A stretch of 64,000 nt of DNA. Source: Thalassobius sp. Cn5-15 (lineage in GTDB: Bacteria; Pseudomonadota; Alphaproteobacteria; Rhodobacterales; Rhodobacteraceae). Numbering within the stretch: position 1 is the stretch's first letter; each line of letters opens with the position of its first letter. Of this stretch, positions 25,266 through 34,767 are shown piece by piece. The stretch spans positions 1-64,000 of the forward strand of contig NZ_JAKRGF010000003.1 in the NCBI RefSeq assembly GCF_022347685.1. The letters run 5' to 3'. Under the pieces are notes generated by a model. It was not told the origin of the DNA. It did no database searches and worked only from the letters and a program-made list of their open reading frames with translations. The translations under genes were made by a program, and so were the position numbers.

Positions 25266-27152
25266 CTAGGCGGCCGCCCATTCCCACGGACGGGTGTAGG
25301 CCCCCAGAACGTGGCCCACCTCATCGTCATGAACAACGCCGGTGCGTTCGACCTGCGCGATCAGGCCGCGCTTCTTGTCGTCGATCACATGGACCACCTT
25401 TGCGTTCAGCTTCGCCTCATCCAAAGCATTGTTGTAAATGCGGATAATGGCCTGTTTGCGCAGGTCAGGTTTGAATACCTTGCCCACAGCCGTTTTCGGC
25501 AATTCTGGCATCACGTCGATATGCTTGGGGATCGCGGCACGTTCGTGCACATGAATCTTGGCGTGTTTCATCAACTCTTCGGCGGTGGTGGTGGCACCTT
25601 CGACCAGTTCGACATAGGCGCAAGGCACCTCACCCGCGTGGGCGTCAGGTTGACCGATTGCGCCGGCAACGGCCACATCATGGTGCTGCATCAGCGCTTC
25701 TTCGATCTCTGCCGGGTCGATGTTGTGACCGCCGCGGATGATCAGATCCTTGGCACGGCCCGTGATCCAAACGTAGCCCTCTGCGTCCACGCGACCCAGA
25801 TCACCAGTGCGCAAGTACTTGCCGTGGTGGTAGAGGCCTTCGTTCTTGTTCGCCTCGGTGTAGGTGTTGCCCGCAAACACGCCCGGGTTTGACACACAGA
25901 TCTCCCCGATCTCATCAGCACCACACTCTACCGGTTCGCCGTTTACCTCCTTGAAGATCCGCACATCGCTATAGGGCAGCCGCACGCCGACCGAGCCAAC
26001 CTTCTTGGCGCCGGTGGGCGGGTTCACGGACACCAGACAGGTCGCTTCGGTCAGGCCGTAACCTTCGACGATATCCACGCCCGATACGTCAGCGAAACGG
26101 GTGAACAGTTCCATCGGCATCGGGGCCGAGCCGGAGAAGGCGGTTTTCACGGTAGAGATATCGGCATCCACCGGACGCTGCATCAGTGCCGACACAGCGG
26201 TAGGCACGGTGATGATGAAGGTGATTTTCCAACGTTCGACCAACTTCCAGAAGTTGTCGAAAACGCCATCGCCGCGATAACCTGCGGGGGTCGGGAAGAC
26301 CACATGCGACCCGCCTTGAATCGCTGACATCGCAATCACGTGGCAGGCGAAAACGTGGAACATCGGCAGTGGGCAGATCACGTTGTCATCGGGGTTAAAC
26401 AGCAGTGTGCCGCCCAGCCAACCGTTGTAGATCATGCCGGAATAGCGGTGCTGTGCCACCTTGGGCATACCCGTGGTGCCGCCGGTGTGGAAATAGGCCG
26501 CCACGCGATCACCTTTGGAATCCTCGAACGACAGGGTGGTCGGATACTTCTTGGCCGTCTTGTTAAAATCCAAAACATCCGCGTGATGGTTGCCAGGATT
26601 CTTGGGGCGGATCAGCGGCACGATCCAGGATTTCGGCGGCGTCAGATAACGGTTCAAATCCACCTCCAGCACGGTTGCAACGCTGGGAGCGTGGCGCACG
26701 GCTTCGGCGGTCTTTTCGGCCACATCTGTCTTCGGGAAGGCCTTCAGCGTCACAACAACCTTGGCGTTGGTTTCGCGCAGAATGGCGGCAATCTGCTCCG
26801 GTTCCAACAGCGGGTTGATCGGATTTACGATGCCAGCAATCGCACCGCCAAAGATGGTCAACAGCGTTTCATGAGCGTTCGGCATGATGCAGGCCACAAC
26901 GTCTTCTTCGCCGACCCCCAGATCACGGAACATGTTGGCAACCTGACAGGAACGCGCATGCAGTTCGGTCCAGGTCAGCGTCTCTGCCTTGTCCTTCGGA
27001 CCACTGGTCAGTTGAAAGGTCATGGCGTTACGGTTGCCATGGCGCTCTTTGGTCTGCGTCAGAAATTGGTAAAATGTGACCGGAACATCGCGTTCCTCCC
27101 ACGGCATCTCGTTCTCAACAGCAAGCGTATCTGCAATCGAGGCAAAAGTCAT
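25266..27152 (-). CDS. AMP-dependent acyl-CoA synthetase, 628 residues
   Basis: Adenylate-forming enzyme that activates a carboxylic acid with ATP and joins it to CoA. The P-loop YFHTGGTTGMPKVAQ lies near residue 225, the A5 motif GYGLTEATCLVS near 370, the hinge TGDLGRVDAEGYVWITGRAKDLIIRG near 455-480, and the catalytic lysine segment VGKVFKPDLR near 565. It is longer than common members (about 550) and ends with an extra 50-60 residues. GGGAGGACC precedes ATG 27152. It is monocistronic between a terminator and the ABC exporter. The acid is unknown; the family suggests medium-chain, aryl or other organic acids. Confidence 0.9.
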   Translation of the reverse strand: MTFASIADTLAVENEMPWEERDVPVTFYQFLTQTKERHGNRNAMTFQLTSGPKDKAETLTWTELHARSCQVANMFRDLGVGEEDVVACIMPNAHETLLTIFGGAIAGIVNPINPLLEPEQIAAILRETNAKVVVTLKAFPKTDVAEKTAEAVRHAPSVATVLEVDLNRYLTPPKSWIVPLIRPKNPGNHHADVLDFNKTAKKYPTTLSFEDSKGDRVAAYFHTGGTTGMPKVAQHRYSGMIYNGWLGGTLLFNPDDNVICPLPMFHVFACHVIAMSAIQGGSHVVFPTPAGYRGDGVFDNFWKLVERWKITFIITVPTAVSALMQRPVDADISTVKTAFSGSAPMPMELFTRFADVSGVDIVEGYGLTEATCLVSVNPPTGAKKVGSVGVRLPYSDVRIFKEVNGEPVECGADEIGEICVSNPGVFAGNTYTEANKNEGLYHHGKYLRTGDLGRVDAEGYVWITGRAKDLIIRGGHNIDPAEIEEALMQHHDVAVAGAIGQPDAHAGEVPCAYVELVEGATTTAEELMKHAKIHVHERAAIPKHIDVMPELPKTAVGKVFKPDLRKQAIIRIYNNALDEAKLNAKVVHVIDDKKRGLIAQVERTGVVHDDEVGHVLGAYTRPWEWAAA

Positions 27153-27393
27153 TGGCGGTCCTCCCTTTGTGCCCCTTATGCGGAGCTATTCTTCCCTGAC
27201 CGCAATGTGGAAGGGAAATTTGCTTTATACAAGGGAACTTTCGTCAGGGGGTGCAACGTCAGGCCCAGCCATTGCATCCCCTTTATGGCGATTGCCTGGC
27301 CTATAAATCCCTGCAATCACGGGGTATGGACACCGCACCAAAGCATAAGCGCGGCGCCCTCCTGCAGCGTCCTACGGCGCTTGACATAGCGCG

Positions 27394-29187
27394 TCAGGCT
27401 GCCTCGCCCCCCTCGGTGAACTGCAGTTTGGCCAGCTGCGCATAAAGGCCACCGGCGGCCACCAATTCATCATGGGTGCCTTGAGCCACAACGCGGCCTT
27501 CATCCATGACCACGATGCGGTCTGCCTTTTTCACCGTCGCCAGACGGTGGGCGACGATCAGCGTGGTGCGGGTTTTGGACAGTTCATCCACCGCCGCCTG
27601 AACCGCACGTTCGCTGGCAGCATCAAGGGCCGAGGTGGCCTCATCAAGCAGCAGCACCGGCGCATCACGCAGGATGGCACGGGCGATAGCGATACGTTGT
27701 TTCTGACCACCCGACAGCATCACACCGCGTTCCCCCACGTCGCTGCGATAGCCTTCGGGGAGTTTCACGATAAATTCATGCGCGGCGGCGGCTTTGGCGG
27801 CGGCCTCTACCTCTGCGTCCGTGGCATCAGGCCGACCAAAGCGGATGTTTTCCATCGCACTGGTGGCAAAAATCACCGGATCCTGCGGCACCAGCGCCAT
27901 ATGGGCACGAAAGTCACTGCGCGCCATGTCCTTTAGATCGACGCCATCCAGCAGGATACGGCCCTGTTGCGGGTCATAAAACCGCTGGATCATCTGGATG
28001 ATGGTCGTCTTGCCTGCGCCCGACGGGCCAACGAAGGCAACGCTTTCGCCCGGTTTGATCTCCAGCGCCACCTGATCCAGTGCCGACACATCCGGCCGCG
28101 TTGGATAGCGGAAGCTGACTGTGTCAAAGGTGATCGCACCGCGAACCTCTGCCGGCAGCGCCTGAGCCGTGACAGGATCGACAACGCTGTCTTCGGCATT
28201 CAGCAATTCGACCAGACGTTCGGTCGCACCGGCAGCGCGTTGCAATTCGCCCCAAATCTCGGACAGGGCACCAACGGCACCGGCGACCATCACGGCGTAG
28301 ATCACAAACTGCACCAATGCGCCTGCGCTCATCGCGCCACCGCGCACGTCATTGGCGCCGATCCACAAAACGCCAACCACGCCAGAAAAGACGAGGAAAA
28401 TCACAATTATCGTCATCAATGCGCGCGTAGAGATCCGACGGCGCGCGGCGTCAAAACTGTGTTCAGTGACATCGGAGAAGTCGCGACGCACCGCGCTCTC
28501 ATTGGTGAAGGCCTGAACGGTCTGCACGCTTTGCAACGCCTCGCTGGCATTGCCAGAGCTGACAGCGATCCAATCCTGATTTTCACGGCTTAGCGTGCGC
28601 AATTTGCGCCCCAGCACCAGAATAGGCACCACAACACCGGGCACGATCAGCAGAACCAGCCCCGTCAGCTTGGCCGAAGTGAGCAGCATCAGCACGAGCC
28701 CACCAAGAAAGATCAGGATATTGCGCAGCGCGATCGATATGGAGGAACCGATCACCGACAGGATCAGCGTGGTGTCGGTGGTGATCCGGCTAAGGACCTC
28801 GCCGGTCATAATGTTTTCAAAGAAAGCAGGCGACATACCGACCACACGGTCAAACACCGCTTTGCGGATGTCAGCCACGACCCGTTCCCCCAGACGTGTG
28901 ACCAACATATAGCGCAGGCCCGTACCCACAGCCAACAGACCGGCAATCACCAATGCAGCGGTGAAATAGAGGTCCAGTAGCGCGCCATTTTCGACGTTGA
29001 AGTTATCGACCACCCGACGCACCGCCAAAGGCAGCGTCAGCGAGATCGCCGCCGTAAAGATCAGCGCCAGACCAGCCAGACCGACCAGCAGGCGGTAGGG
29101 GCGCAGGAAGGGCCACAGCTCACGCAATGCGCCCACGCGTTTGGATTTTTCGCGGTCTTCATCCACAGATACCGGTGCGCGCGCCAT
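27394..29187 (-). CDS. ABC exporter, fused membrane and ATPase domains (MsbA-like)
   Basis: Half-size ABC exporter that works as a homodimer in the inner membrane, moving lipids or hydrophobic compounds outward. Residues about 35-310 hold six membrane helices. The ATPase follows, with Walker A GPSGAGKTT (about 388), signature LSGGQKQRIAIARAIL, Walker B VLLLDEATSALD and switch His in IVAHRLATV. ATG 29187 (AAGGACAGG upstream) gives 597 residues; the longer reading from 29238 starts with TTG. It diverges from an Lrp-type regulator with palindromes between. Its cargo cannot be told from sequence. Confidence 0.92.
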   Translation of the reverse strand: MARAPVSVDEDREKSKRVGALRELWPFLRPYRLLVGLAGLALIFTAAISLTLPLAVRRVVDNFNVENGALLDLYFTAALVIAGLLAVGTGLRYMLVTRLGERVVADIRKAVFDRVVGMSPAFFENIMTGEVLSRITTDTTLILSVIGSSISIALRNILIFLGGLVLMLLTSAKLTGLVLLIVPGVVVPILVLGRKLRTLSRENQDWIAVSSGNASEALQSVQTVQAFTNESAVRRDFSDVTEHSFDAARRRISTRALMTIIVIFLVFSGVVGVLWIGANDVRGGAMSAGALVQFVIYAVMVAGAVGALSEIWGELQRAAGATERLVELLNAEDSVVDPVTAQALPAEVRGAITFDTVSFRYPTRPDVSALDQVALEIKPGESVAFVGPSGAGKTTIIQMIQRFYDPQQGRILLDGVDLKDMARSDFRAHMALVPQDPVIFATSAMENIRFGRPDATDAEVEAAAKAAAAHEFIVKLPEGYRSDVGERGVMLSGGQKQRIAIARAILRDAPVLLLDEATSALDAASERAVQAAVDELSKTRTTLIVAHRLATVKKADRIVVMDEGRVVAQGTHDELVAAGGLYAQLAKLQFTEGGEAA

Positions 29188-29340
29188 TTCCTGTCCTTCC
29201 GTCTCTTCGCGTCTGCGGTTTAAGCGAGGACAGCCCAACGGGCAAGCGCAGGAGGGGTATATAGGGTGCGGTCATTCGCCCTGCCCTACCTTGCAGGTCA
29301 TGTGGCAGTTTTTTGGCCTGCATCATAAACAACCGCAATA

Positions 29341-29396
29341 TTGCCTTTTTAAGGCAAAAAATTCAGATACAATGCTTTCATATTGATAAATTATCA
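29341..29396. promoter_or_regulatory. Two palindromes in front of the Lrp-type regulator
   Basis: In an AT-rich divergent promoter region, TTGCCTT-TTT-AAGGCAA (29341-29357) and TGATAA-A-TTATCA (29384-29396) are perfect inverted repeats. Lrp/AsnC proteins bind partly symmetrical AT-rich sites of about 13-17 bases and often regulate themselves. Either could be the site for the adjacent regulator, and the second lies only 16 bases before its start codon. Assignment is by position. Confidence 0.5.
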
Positions 29397-29411
29397 GGAT
29401 AACTGACTGAT

Positions 29412-29876
29412 ATGGATAACTTCGACCGCAAAATCTGCGCCATACTTCAGACCGATGCACGGCGATCCTCTACCGATGTGGCGACCCATGTGGGGCTGTC
29501 CGTCTCTGCCACCAACGACAGGATACGGCGTCTACAGCGAGAGGGAATCATCACCCACTGGCAGGCGCGGCTGGATCCGCAGGCGTTTCAAGCAGCACTT
29601 TGCGCCTTTGTCCTCCTCGACCTCAGCTATGACGGGGAAGCAGCGGCGGTCGCCACCCTCACCGCACATGACGCAGTGCAGGAGCTTCACCACATCTCCG
29701 GACCGCATTCCTATCTGATGAAACTGCGCCTTGCCGACACGGCTGCACTGCAACGTTTCTTGAATGAGGTGGTCAAACCGCTGCCCGCCGTCACCCGCAC
29801 AGAAAGCATCATCGCCATGGACACCGCCAAGGAAACGCTGGCTCTCTCCATTCCACGAGGTAACGATTGTGTTTGA
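29412..29876 (+). CDS. Lrp/AsnC family transcriptional regulator
   Basis: Amino-acid-responsive regulator of 154 residues: helix-turn-helix at the N-terminus (DVATHVGLSVSATNDRIRRLQREGII, about 22-47) and a RAM ligand-binding domain (about 65-145, with HHISGPHSYLMKLRLADTAALQRFL). The ribosome site before ATG 29412 is weak. It overlaps the next gene, a LysE-type exporter, by eight bases. The usual logic is that an internal amino acid binds the regulator and switches on its export. Which amino acid is not known. Confidence 0.93.
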   Translation: MDNFDRKICAILQTDARRSSTDVATHVGLSVSATNDRIRRLQREGIITHWQARLDPQAFQAALCAFVLLDLSYDGEAAAVATLTAHDAVQELHHISGPHSYLMKLRLADTAALQRFLNEVVKPLPAVTRTESIIAMDTAKETLALSIPRGNDCV

Positions 29877-30474
29877 GGTCGCGCTCACCGGCCTTTTGGC
29901 AGGTGTTGCCATTGCCGCCCCTGTGGGACCGATCGGTCTGTTGTGCATCAGGCGCAGTATGGTCGAGGGGCGCGGTGCAGGACTGGCAACAGGGCTCGGC
30001 GCCGCCGTAGCGGATGGCACATATGGTCTGGTCGTCGCCACCGGCATCGCCGCCAGCGGGCTGGTCGCACGTTATGGCGCTCAGATGCAGATCTTCGGCG
30101 GCACACTTCTATTGCTGATTGGCCTCCACACCGCGCGCGGGTTTTGGCGCGCCCGTCCTGATGCGGTGGCGGCGAACAAGAGCGGCAGCCTAATCAGCGC
30201 CTTTACCAGCACCTATCTGCTGACGCTGTCCAATCCGATGACGATGTTGGCCTTTGTGGCGATGATCGCAGGGTTGGGACAGGCCGCAGACAGTCACCCG
30301 CTGGCGCCTGTTGTTCTGGTGCTGGGGGTATTTTTGGGATCAGCGCTTTGGTGGCTGTTTCTGGTGCAACTGGCGCTTTGGGCGCGACAACAGATCACTG
30401 ACGGGGCACTGCGTTGGCTGGACCTGCTATCGGGAACAGCAATCAGCCTGTGGGCCATAACGATGATCTTCTAG
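29869..30474 (+). CDS. LysE/RhtB family amino acid exporter
   Basis: Inner-membrane exporter of 201 residues with about six hydrophobic helices and the family's N-terminal GLLAGVAIAAPVGPIGLLCIRRSM. The ATM-type NPMTMLAFVAMIAGLG lies near residue 123. GTG 29869 is the start, because GAGG lies eight bases before it and the reading begins with the first helix; it overlaps the regulator gene by eight bases, so translation is coupled. The pairing with an Lrp-type gene supports amino acid efflux. Confidence 0.92.
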   Translation: MFEVALTGLLAGVAIAAPVGPIGLLCIRRSMVEGRGAGLATGLGAAVADGTYGLVVATGIAASGLVARYGAQMQIFGGTLLLLIGLHTARGFWRARPDAVAANKSGSLISAFTSTYLLTLSNPMTMLAFVAMIAGLGQAADSHPLAPVVLVLGVFLGSALWWLFLVQLALWARQQITDGALRWLDLLSGTAISLWAITMIF

Positions 30475-30500
30475 GGCATCACACTATCAGAGAGACATCT

Positions 30501-30574
30501 TGGAGCGGGTAGCGGGAATCGAACCCGCACCTTAAGCTTGGAAGGCTCTTATGATACCATTTCACCATACCCGC
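30501..30574 (-). tRNA. tRNA-Gly (TCC)
   Basis: On the minus strand: acceptor stem GCGGGTA / TACCCGC, anticodon loop CTTCCAA (anticodon TCC), T-arm with GGTTCGATTCC, discriminator T and encoded CCA (30501-30503 on the plus strand as TGG). Length 74. It reads GGA/GGG codons. Confidence 0.97.
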
Positions 30575-30670
30575 CCAGATGTTTTGCTGTCGTAATTCAG
30601 CCGCGCGGTGAGGTCAAGGGGATGCGAAACCCTGCAGGCGTTTTCCACCTAAAACCTGCCCTTCAAACGC

Positions 30671-30700
30671 AAAACGGCCCCGCGCAAGCAGGGCCGTTTC
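30671..30700. terminator. Terminator after the BCCT transporter gene
   Basis: Nine-pair stem AAACGGCCC (30672-30680) / GGGCCGTTT (30691-30699) with a ten-base loop. T residues follow in the minus direction (TTTTGCGTTT). It lies 28 bases past the stop of the transporter gene. Confidence 0.75.
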
Positions 30701-30727
30701 GTTTGGTATTGTGTCAAAGCGCAGCGC

Positions 30728-32326
30728 TTACTTGGCGCGGCGACGCTCGTTGACCAGACCGATGAAGATCGACAGGCACATCAGCACCAGCACGATGGCA
30801 AACGGGAAACCCGTCGCGATCGCAGCCGCCTGAAGTGCGCCCAGACCACCGCCGAGCAGCAGCACGATCGCAATCGCGCCTTCCAGCACACACCAGAACA
30901 CACGCTGTGCGGTCGGTGCGTTGGTTTTGCCGCCTGCAGTGATGGTGTCGATCACCAGCGAACCGGAGTCCGAGGAGGTGACGAAGAACACAACCACCAG
31001 AACGATACCCACGAAGGACAGCAAGCTGGTCATCGGGAAGGCTTCGAACATGGTGAACATCTTCAGTTCCAGACCCGCTGCCGACAGCGCATCGCCTGCG
31101 CCAGACATGATCTGATCCAGAGCCGCACCACCGAATACGCTCATCCACAGGGCACCAACGACGGTGGGGATCAGCAGAACACAGATGATGAATTCGCGGA
31201 TGCTACGACCACGCGAGATGCGCGCGATGAACATACCAACGAAGGGCGACCAGGAGATCCACCAAGCCCAGTAGAAGGTGGTCCAGCCTTGCATGAAGTT
31301 GGTGTCTTCACGGCCAACCCAGTTCGACAGGGCGGGCAGACGTACGATGTATTCACCCAGACCCGAGAAGAAGCCGCTGATGATCAGCAGGGTAGGGCCA
31401 ACCAGCAGAACCAGAACCAGCAGTACGGCTGCGAGGATCATGTTTGCTTCGGACAGACGCTTCACGCCTTTGTCCAGACCAGCAACAACCGACACCAGCG
31501 CAAACAGGGTGATCGCGATGATCAGCAACACTTTCATGCCATCGGTCACCGGAACGCCGAACAGGTAGTTCAGACCAGCCAGCGCCTGCGTGGCACCCAG
31601 ACCCAGCGAGGTTGCCAGACCGAAGATGGTCGCGAAAACTGCCAGAACGTCGATGATGTGGCCCAGAGGACCCCAGGTTGCTTCACCAAACAGCGGGTAG
31701 AACACCGAACGCATGGTCAGTGGCAGACCCCGGTTGAAGCTGAAGAAGGCCAGTGCCAGCGCCACAACAGCGTAAATCGCCCAAGGGTGCAGACCCCAGT
31801 GGAAGATGGTCGCCGCCATCGCCAGGTCGCGGGCCGCTTCGGTATCACCTGCTGCAGCACCCAGCGGTGCCCAGTCGGTGCGTACGCCACCTTCACCTAC
31901 TGCGGTGCCGCCCAGCGACGAACCGTAGTGGGAAATGGGTTCTGCGACGCCCCAGAACACCAGACCAATGCCCATGCCAGCGGCAAACAGCATCGAGAAC
32001 CAGCCCATGTAGCTGTAGTCTGGCTTTGCATCATCGCCACCCAACCGGATCGAGCCATAGGGCGTAACGATCAGGAACAGGCAGAACACCACGAAGATGT
32101 TACAGGCGATCATGAAGACCCAGTCAAAGTTGCTGGTCAGTGTCGGGCGGAGCCAGCCAAAGAATTCACCCGCTTGCTCTTTGAAGACCAGCGAGAAGAA
32201 AACGAAGGCAACGATGGTTACTGCGGAGATCGCAAAAACCGGATTATGGATGTCTAACCCGAATGGTTGGACATTGTCCTGACCGACTTCATAGTCGGTC
32301 TCTTTATTATCGTTAGTATCGGTCAT
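30728..32326 (-). CDS. BCCT family betaine/choline/carnitine-type transporter
   Basis: Secondary transporter for quaternary ammonium compounds such as glycine betaine, choline or DMSP, driven by Na+ or H+. Its 532 residues show twelve hydrophobic helices. The family signature lies in GMGIGLVFWGVAEPISHYGS (about 115-135), and the substrate-aromatic box and conserved tryptophans in FYWAWWISWSPFVGMFIARISRGR (about 340-364). GGGAGGG precedes ATG 32326. The short N-terminal and C-terminal tails argue against a strongly osmosensing BetP type. It is a single-gene unit with its own terminator. Confidence 0.94.
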   Translation of the reverse strand: MTDTNDNKETDYEVGQDNVQPFGLDIHNPVFAISAVTIVAFVFFSLVFKEQAGEFFGWLRPTLTSNFDWVFMIACNIFVVFCLFLIVTPYGSIRLGGDDAKPDYSYMGWFSMLFAAGMGIGLVFWGVAEPISHYGSSLGGTAVGEGGVRTDWAPLGAAAGDTEAARDLAMAATIFHWGLHPWAIYAVVALALAFFSFNRGLPLTMRSVFYPLFGEATWGPLGHIIDVLAVFATIFGLATSLGLGATQALAGLNYLFGVPVTDGMKVLLIIAITLFALVSVVAGLDKGVKRLSEANMILAAVLLVLVLLVGPTLLIISGFFSGLGEYIVRLPALSNWVGREDTNFMQGWTTFYWAWWISWSPFVGMFIARISRGRSIREFIICVLLIPTVVGALWMSVFGGAALDQIMSGAGDALSAAGLELKMFTMFEAFPMTSLLSFVGIVLVVVFFVTSSDSGSLVIDTITAGGKTNAPTAQRVFWCVLEGAIAIVLLLGGGLGALQAAAIATGFPFAIVLVLMCLSIFIGLVNERRRAK

Positions 32327-32516
32327 AAAGACCCTCCCCTATTTTGAACCTCTATTATTGAGGGTTTTATGACAGGGGGCAGGTCGGGAAATCGACCCAC
32401 ATAGGTCTAAATGCGACAGATTTCTGACGTATTTCTACAAAAACCGACCCTACGTCATTTATGCGCGAAGATGCTCAACCGCAAAGGAATCGCTTTCTGC
32501 ACTGCGGCAAAATGAA

Positions 32517-32537
32517 CGGGGCCCCATGTGGGCCCCG
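32517..32537 (-). terminator. Probable terminator of the biotin transporter operon
   Basis: CGGGGCCC / GGGCCCCG stem (32517-32524, 32530-32537) with loop CATGT, 57 bases beyond the bioY stop. The T run after it on the minus strand is poor (TTCATTTT). The region 32327-32516 between this and the BCCT start holds no other feature I can support. Confidence 0.6.
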
Positions 32538-32593
32538 AAATACGCTTAAAGCTCATACAAAAAAGGCATTCGACGCATCCGCGTCAAGGCGCC

Positions 32594-33133
32594 TTAGCCC
32601 GCAACTATAGAGGGACGCGCCTTGCGCAGCCCATTGGTGATCAGACCGGCCAGAACACATTTGATCAGGTCGCCCGGGATGAAGGCATACATCGACTTGG
32701 TCAGCCCCATCAGCGTGGCGTCCAGCTTCAGGTACATGCCCACGATACCAATCGGGTACAGCACCAAAATACCGCCGATCGCGGCAGCCAGCGCCGGATT
32801 AAACCAATTTGCCTTTTGGCTCCATGCTTCGGCCAAGAGGCCCGTCACATAGGCCGCCACGACCCAGCCAAAGAGGAAGCCCGCAGTGACGCCGCTAAAG
32901 ACGCCCAGACCACCACGACCACCGGCCAAGAGCGGCAGGCCCAGCGCCACGAGGCCCAGAAACAGGATGACCGCCAGTGCGCCGCGTTTGGCCCCAAGGA
33001 CGGTGCCGGCCAGCATGATGCCAAGGCTCTGTCCGGTGATTGGCACGCCCAGCGGCAGGTTAAATTTCGGGATCAGCCCCAGTGCAGCGATCAGCGCCGC
33101 AAAGAGTGCGATTAGAGTGAGATTGCGTTCCAT
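32594..33133 (-). CDS. bioY: Biotin ECF transporter substrate-binding subunit BioY
   Basis: Membrane S-component that binds biotin with high affinity. The 179 residues include the conserved GVPITGQSLGIMLAGTVLGAKRGALAVILFLGLVALGLPLL (about 30-70) and GGRGGLGVFSGVTAGFLFGW (about 71-90), and six helices. GGAAGG precedes ATG 33133. It is the third gene of a bioM-bioN-bioY set on the minus strand, so the full ATP-driven complex is encoded. The 57-base gap after bioN allows separate control. Confidence 0.95.
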   Translation of the reverse strand: MERNLTLIALFAALIAALGLIPKFNLPLGVPITGQSLGIMLAGTVLGAKRGALAVILFLGLVALGLPLLAGGRGGLGVFSGVTAGFLFGWVVAAYVTGLLAEAWSQKANWFNPALAAAIGGILVLYPIGIVGMYLKLDATLMGLTKSMYAFIPGDLIKCVLAGLITNGLRKARPSIVAG

Positions 33134-33191
33134 TTTGTCCTTCCCCCAACTCGGTGAATTTCCGTAGTTCTACTGTGTTTGGGGCCAGTGT

Positions 33192-33791
33192 CTATTCCAC
33201 TCCGCCCCTTGCCTTCAACGCCTCAGCGACCTGTTCCGCGTCATCCAGTGCTAACAGTGCGAAAGGTAACAACAATTTCCAACTGAATTTCTTGGTACTG
33301 CGGGCACGCCAGGCTTCGATCAAGGTGCCGCCCTTGCGGGTCAGTTCCGGAATGAAACGTATCACCAAGGCCACAGCCAGCGCAATCCTGCGCCGAATCC
33401 GCCGCGATACCCGCAGCCGCGCCATCAACCGTTCCAACACAGCCAGCATCTCATCCAGCTGGGTGGTCAGCGTTACCAGATTGGCCGCAGCCACCGCAGC
33501 GCCCAAACGCAAACAGACCACCGCGCCATCGGCAATATCGCGAATGGCGATATGATAACCCATAATGATGACACAGACCCAGACCAGCGGGCGCAGCAGG
33601 CGTAGCCCCTGACGGGCAAAGCGCACCCCGCAAATCAGATAGCACAGCGCCAGAACCGCCAGAACGCCGCCGCTGCTCAGCGGCGTGTCCAGATAGAAGG
33701 TGACGACAGTAAATAGGCACAGGCCCAGAAGTTTTGGCCCCGCCCACCAATGGTGATAGGGCGTGCGGACCTCAGAGGTCAGCGAAATCAT
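33192..33791 (-). CDS. bioN: Biotin ECF transporter transmembrane subunit BioN
   Basis: T-component that links BioM to BioY. In 199 residues there are four to five hydrophobic helices and coupling segments near RRIRRRIALAVALVIRFIPEL and the C-terminal DDAEQVAEALKARGG, which has the Ala-Arg-Gly signature expected of T-components. ATG 33791 has GGGAG eight bases before it and overlaps bioM by 20 bases. The longer frame to 33833 lies wholly within bioM. Confidence 0.92.
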   Translation of the reverse strand: MISLTSEVRTPYHHWWAGPKLLGLCLFTVVTFYLDTPLSSGGVLAVLALCYLICGVRFARQGLRLLRPLVWVCVIIMGYHIAIRDIADGAVVCLRLGAAVAAANLVTLTTQLDEMLAVLERLMARLRVSRRIRRRIALAVALVIRFIPELTRKGGTLIEAWRARSTKKFSWKLLLPFALLALDDAEQVAEALKARGGVE

Positions 33792-34551
33792 CACCGTCTC
33801 CCTGCCCCTGCATCGCAGCGACATAACCGTCAATCACCGCAGCGGCGGCGCCATCTTGTTTGACCTTACCCTGATCGATCCAGATCACCCGATCATAGTC
33901 GCGCAACGCGTCCAGATCGTGGCTGATGTGAATAAGCGCGGGCGCCACACGGTCCAGATAACGGCTCAATGCCAAAGTGGTCGGCAGATCCAGACCAGCA
34001 AAGGGTTCATCCAAAACGATCACACCCGGATTCATCGCCAGCACCGCCATCAGGCAGACCAGATGCCGCTGCCCCTGACTAAGGGTCTGGATAGACCGGT
34101 CATACCAATCGAGACGGTTAAAACCCTCCAACGTGCGCCGTGCCTTGGCCTGCGCGTCATCCTTGGGCATCCCTTGGGCGACCAAGCCAAAGGTCAGCTC
34201 TTCACCCACGGTGGGAAAGATGATCTGGTGATCAGGGTTTTGAAACAGAATGCCGACAGTGCGCAGCGCTTTCAGGCGTTCCTTGGCCACATCGACGCCA
34301 TTCACCGTGACCTTACCCGCATCCGCAGGGGCCAGACCGGCAATCAGACGCGCCAGTTGCGATTTGCCTGACCCGTTGCGCCCAATCACGCCAATCCGAC
34401 GTTCGTTCAACGACAAATTCAACCCGTCAAAGACCTCAACCCCGTCCCGCAGATAGCTTATATTGCTCAACTCCACCCGACATGTGGGTGCTGCCGCAGC
34501 TGCAGGATCGGTCGCAGCATTCAGGGTGGCGCCATCTTGGGGGCTGGTCAT
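33772..34551 (-). CDS. bioM: Biotin ECF transporter ATPase subunit BioM
   Basis: ABC ATPase of the biotin transporter, 259 residues. Walker A GRNGSGKSQ (about 57-65) ends in Gln where Thr or Ser is usual; the Lys-Ser core is intact. Q-loop LFQNPDHQIIFPTVGEELTFG, signature LSQGQRHLVCLMAVL, Walker B VIVLDEPFAGLD and switch His in LIHISHDLD follow. The signature LSQGQ is typical for BioM. Ala-rich residues 12-22 precede the fold. It is the first gene of the operon. No BioR-type site was seen in the 216-base region upstream (34552-34767), which shows no other feature. Confidence 0.93.
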   Translation of the reverse strand: MTSPQDGATLNAATDPAAAAAPTCRVELSNISYLRDGVEVFDGLNLSLNERRIGVIGRNGSGKSQLARLIAGLAPADAGKVTVNGVDVAKERLKALRTVGILFQNPDHQIIFPTVGEELTFGLVAQGMPKDDAQAKARRTLEGFNRLDWYDRSIQTLSQGQRHLVCLMAVLAMNPGVIVLDEPFAGLDLPTTLALSRYLDRVAPALIHISHDLDALRDYDRVIWIDQGKVKQDGAAAAVIDGYVAAMQGQGDGDDFADL

Positions 34552-34767
34552 TTGGTATTCTCCATGCGGCAGGCATTAAAAACAGAAACAGGTGCAAAGC
34601 AAGGCACCACAAACTGGTGCAAACCGGTCAAATTCAAACAGAGTACGCAGAGTCATCTTTGAAACGCCGCTTGAATGCACCTGATTTTGGCGCAAAATCA
34701 ATACGGTATCATCACCGCCGCGGAAATATTTGACCGCTTAGGCGGCCTTTGCGCCGCTTTGTCGCGC

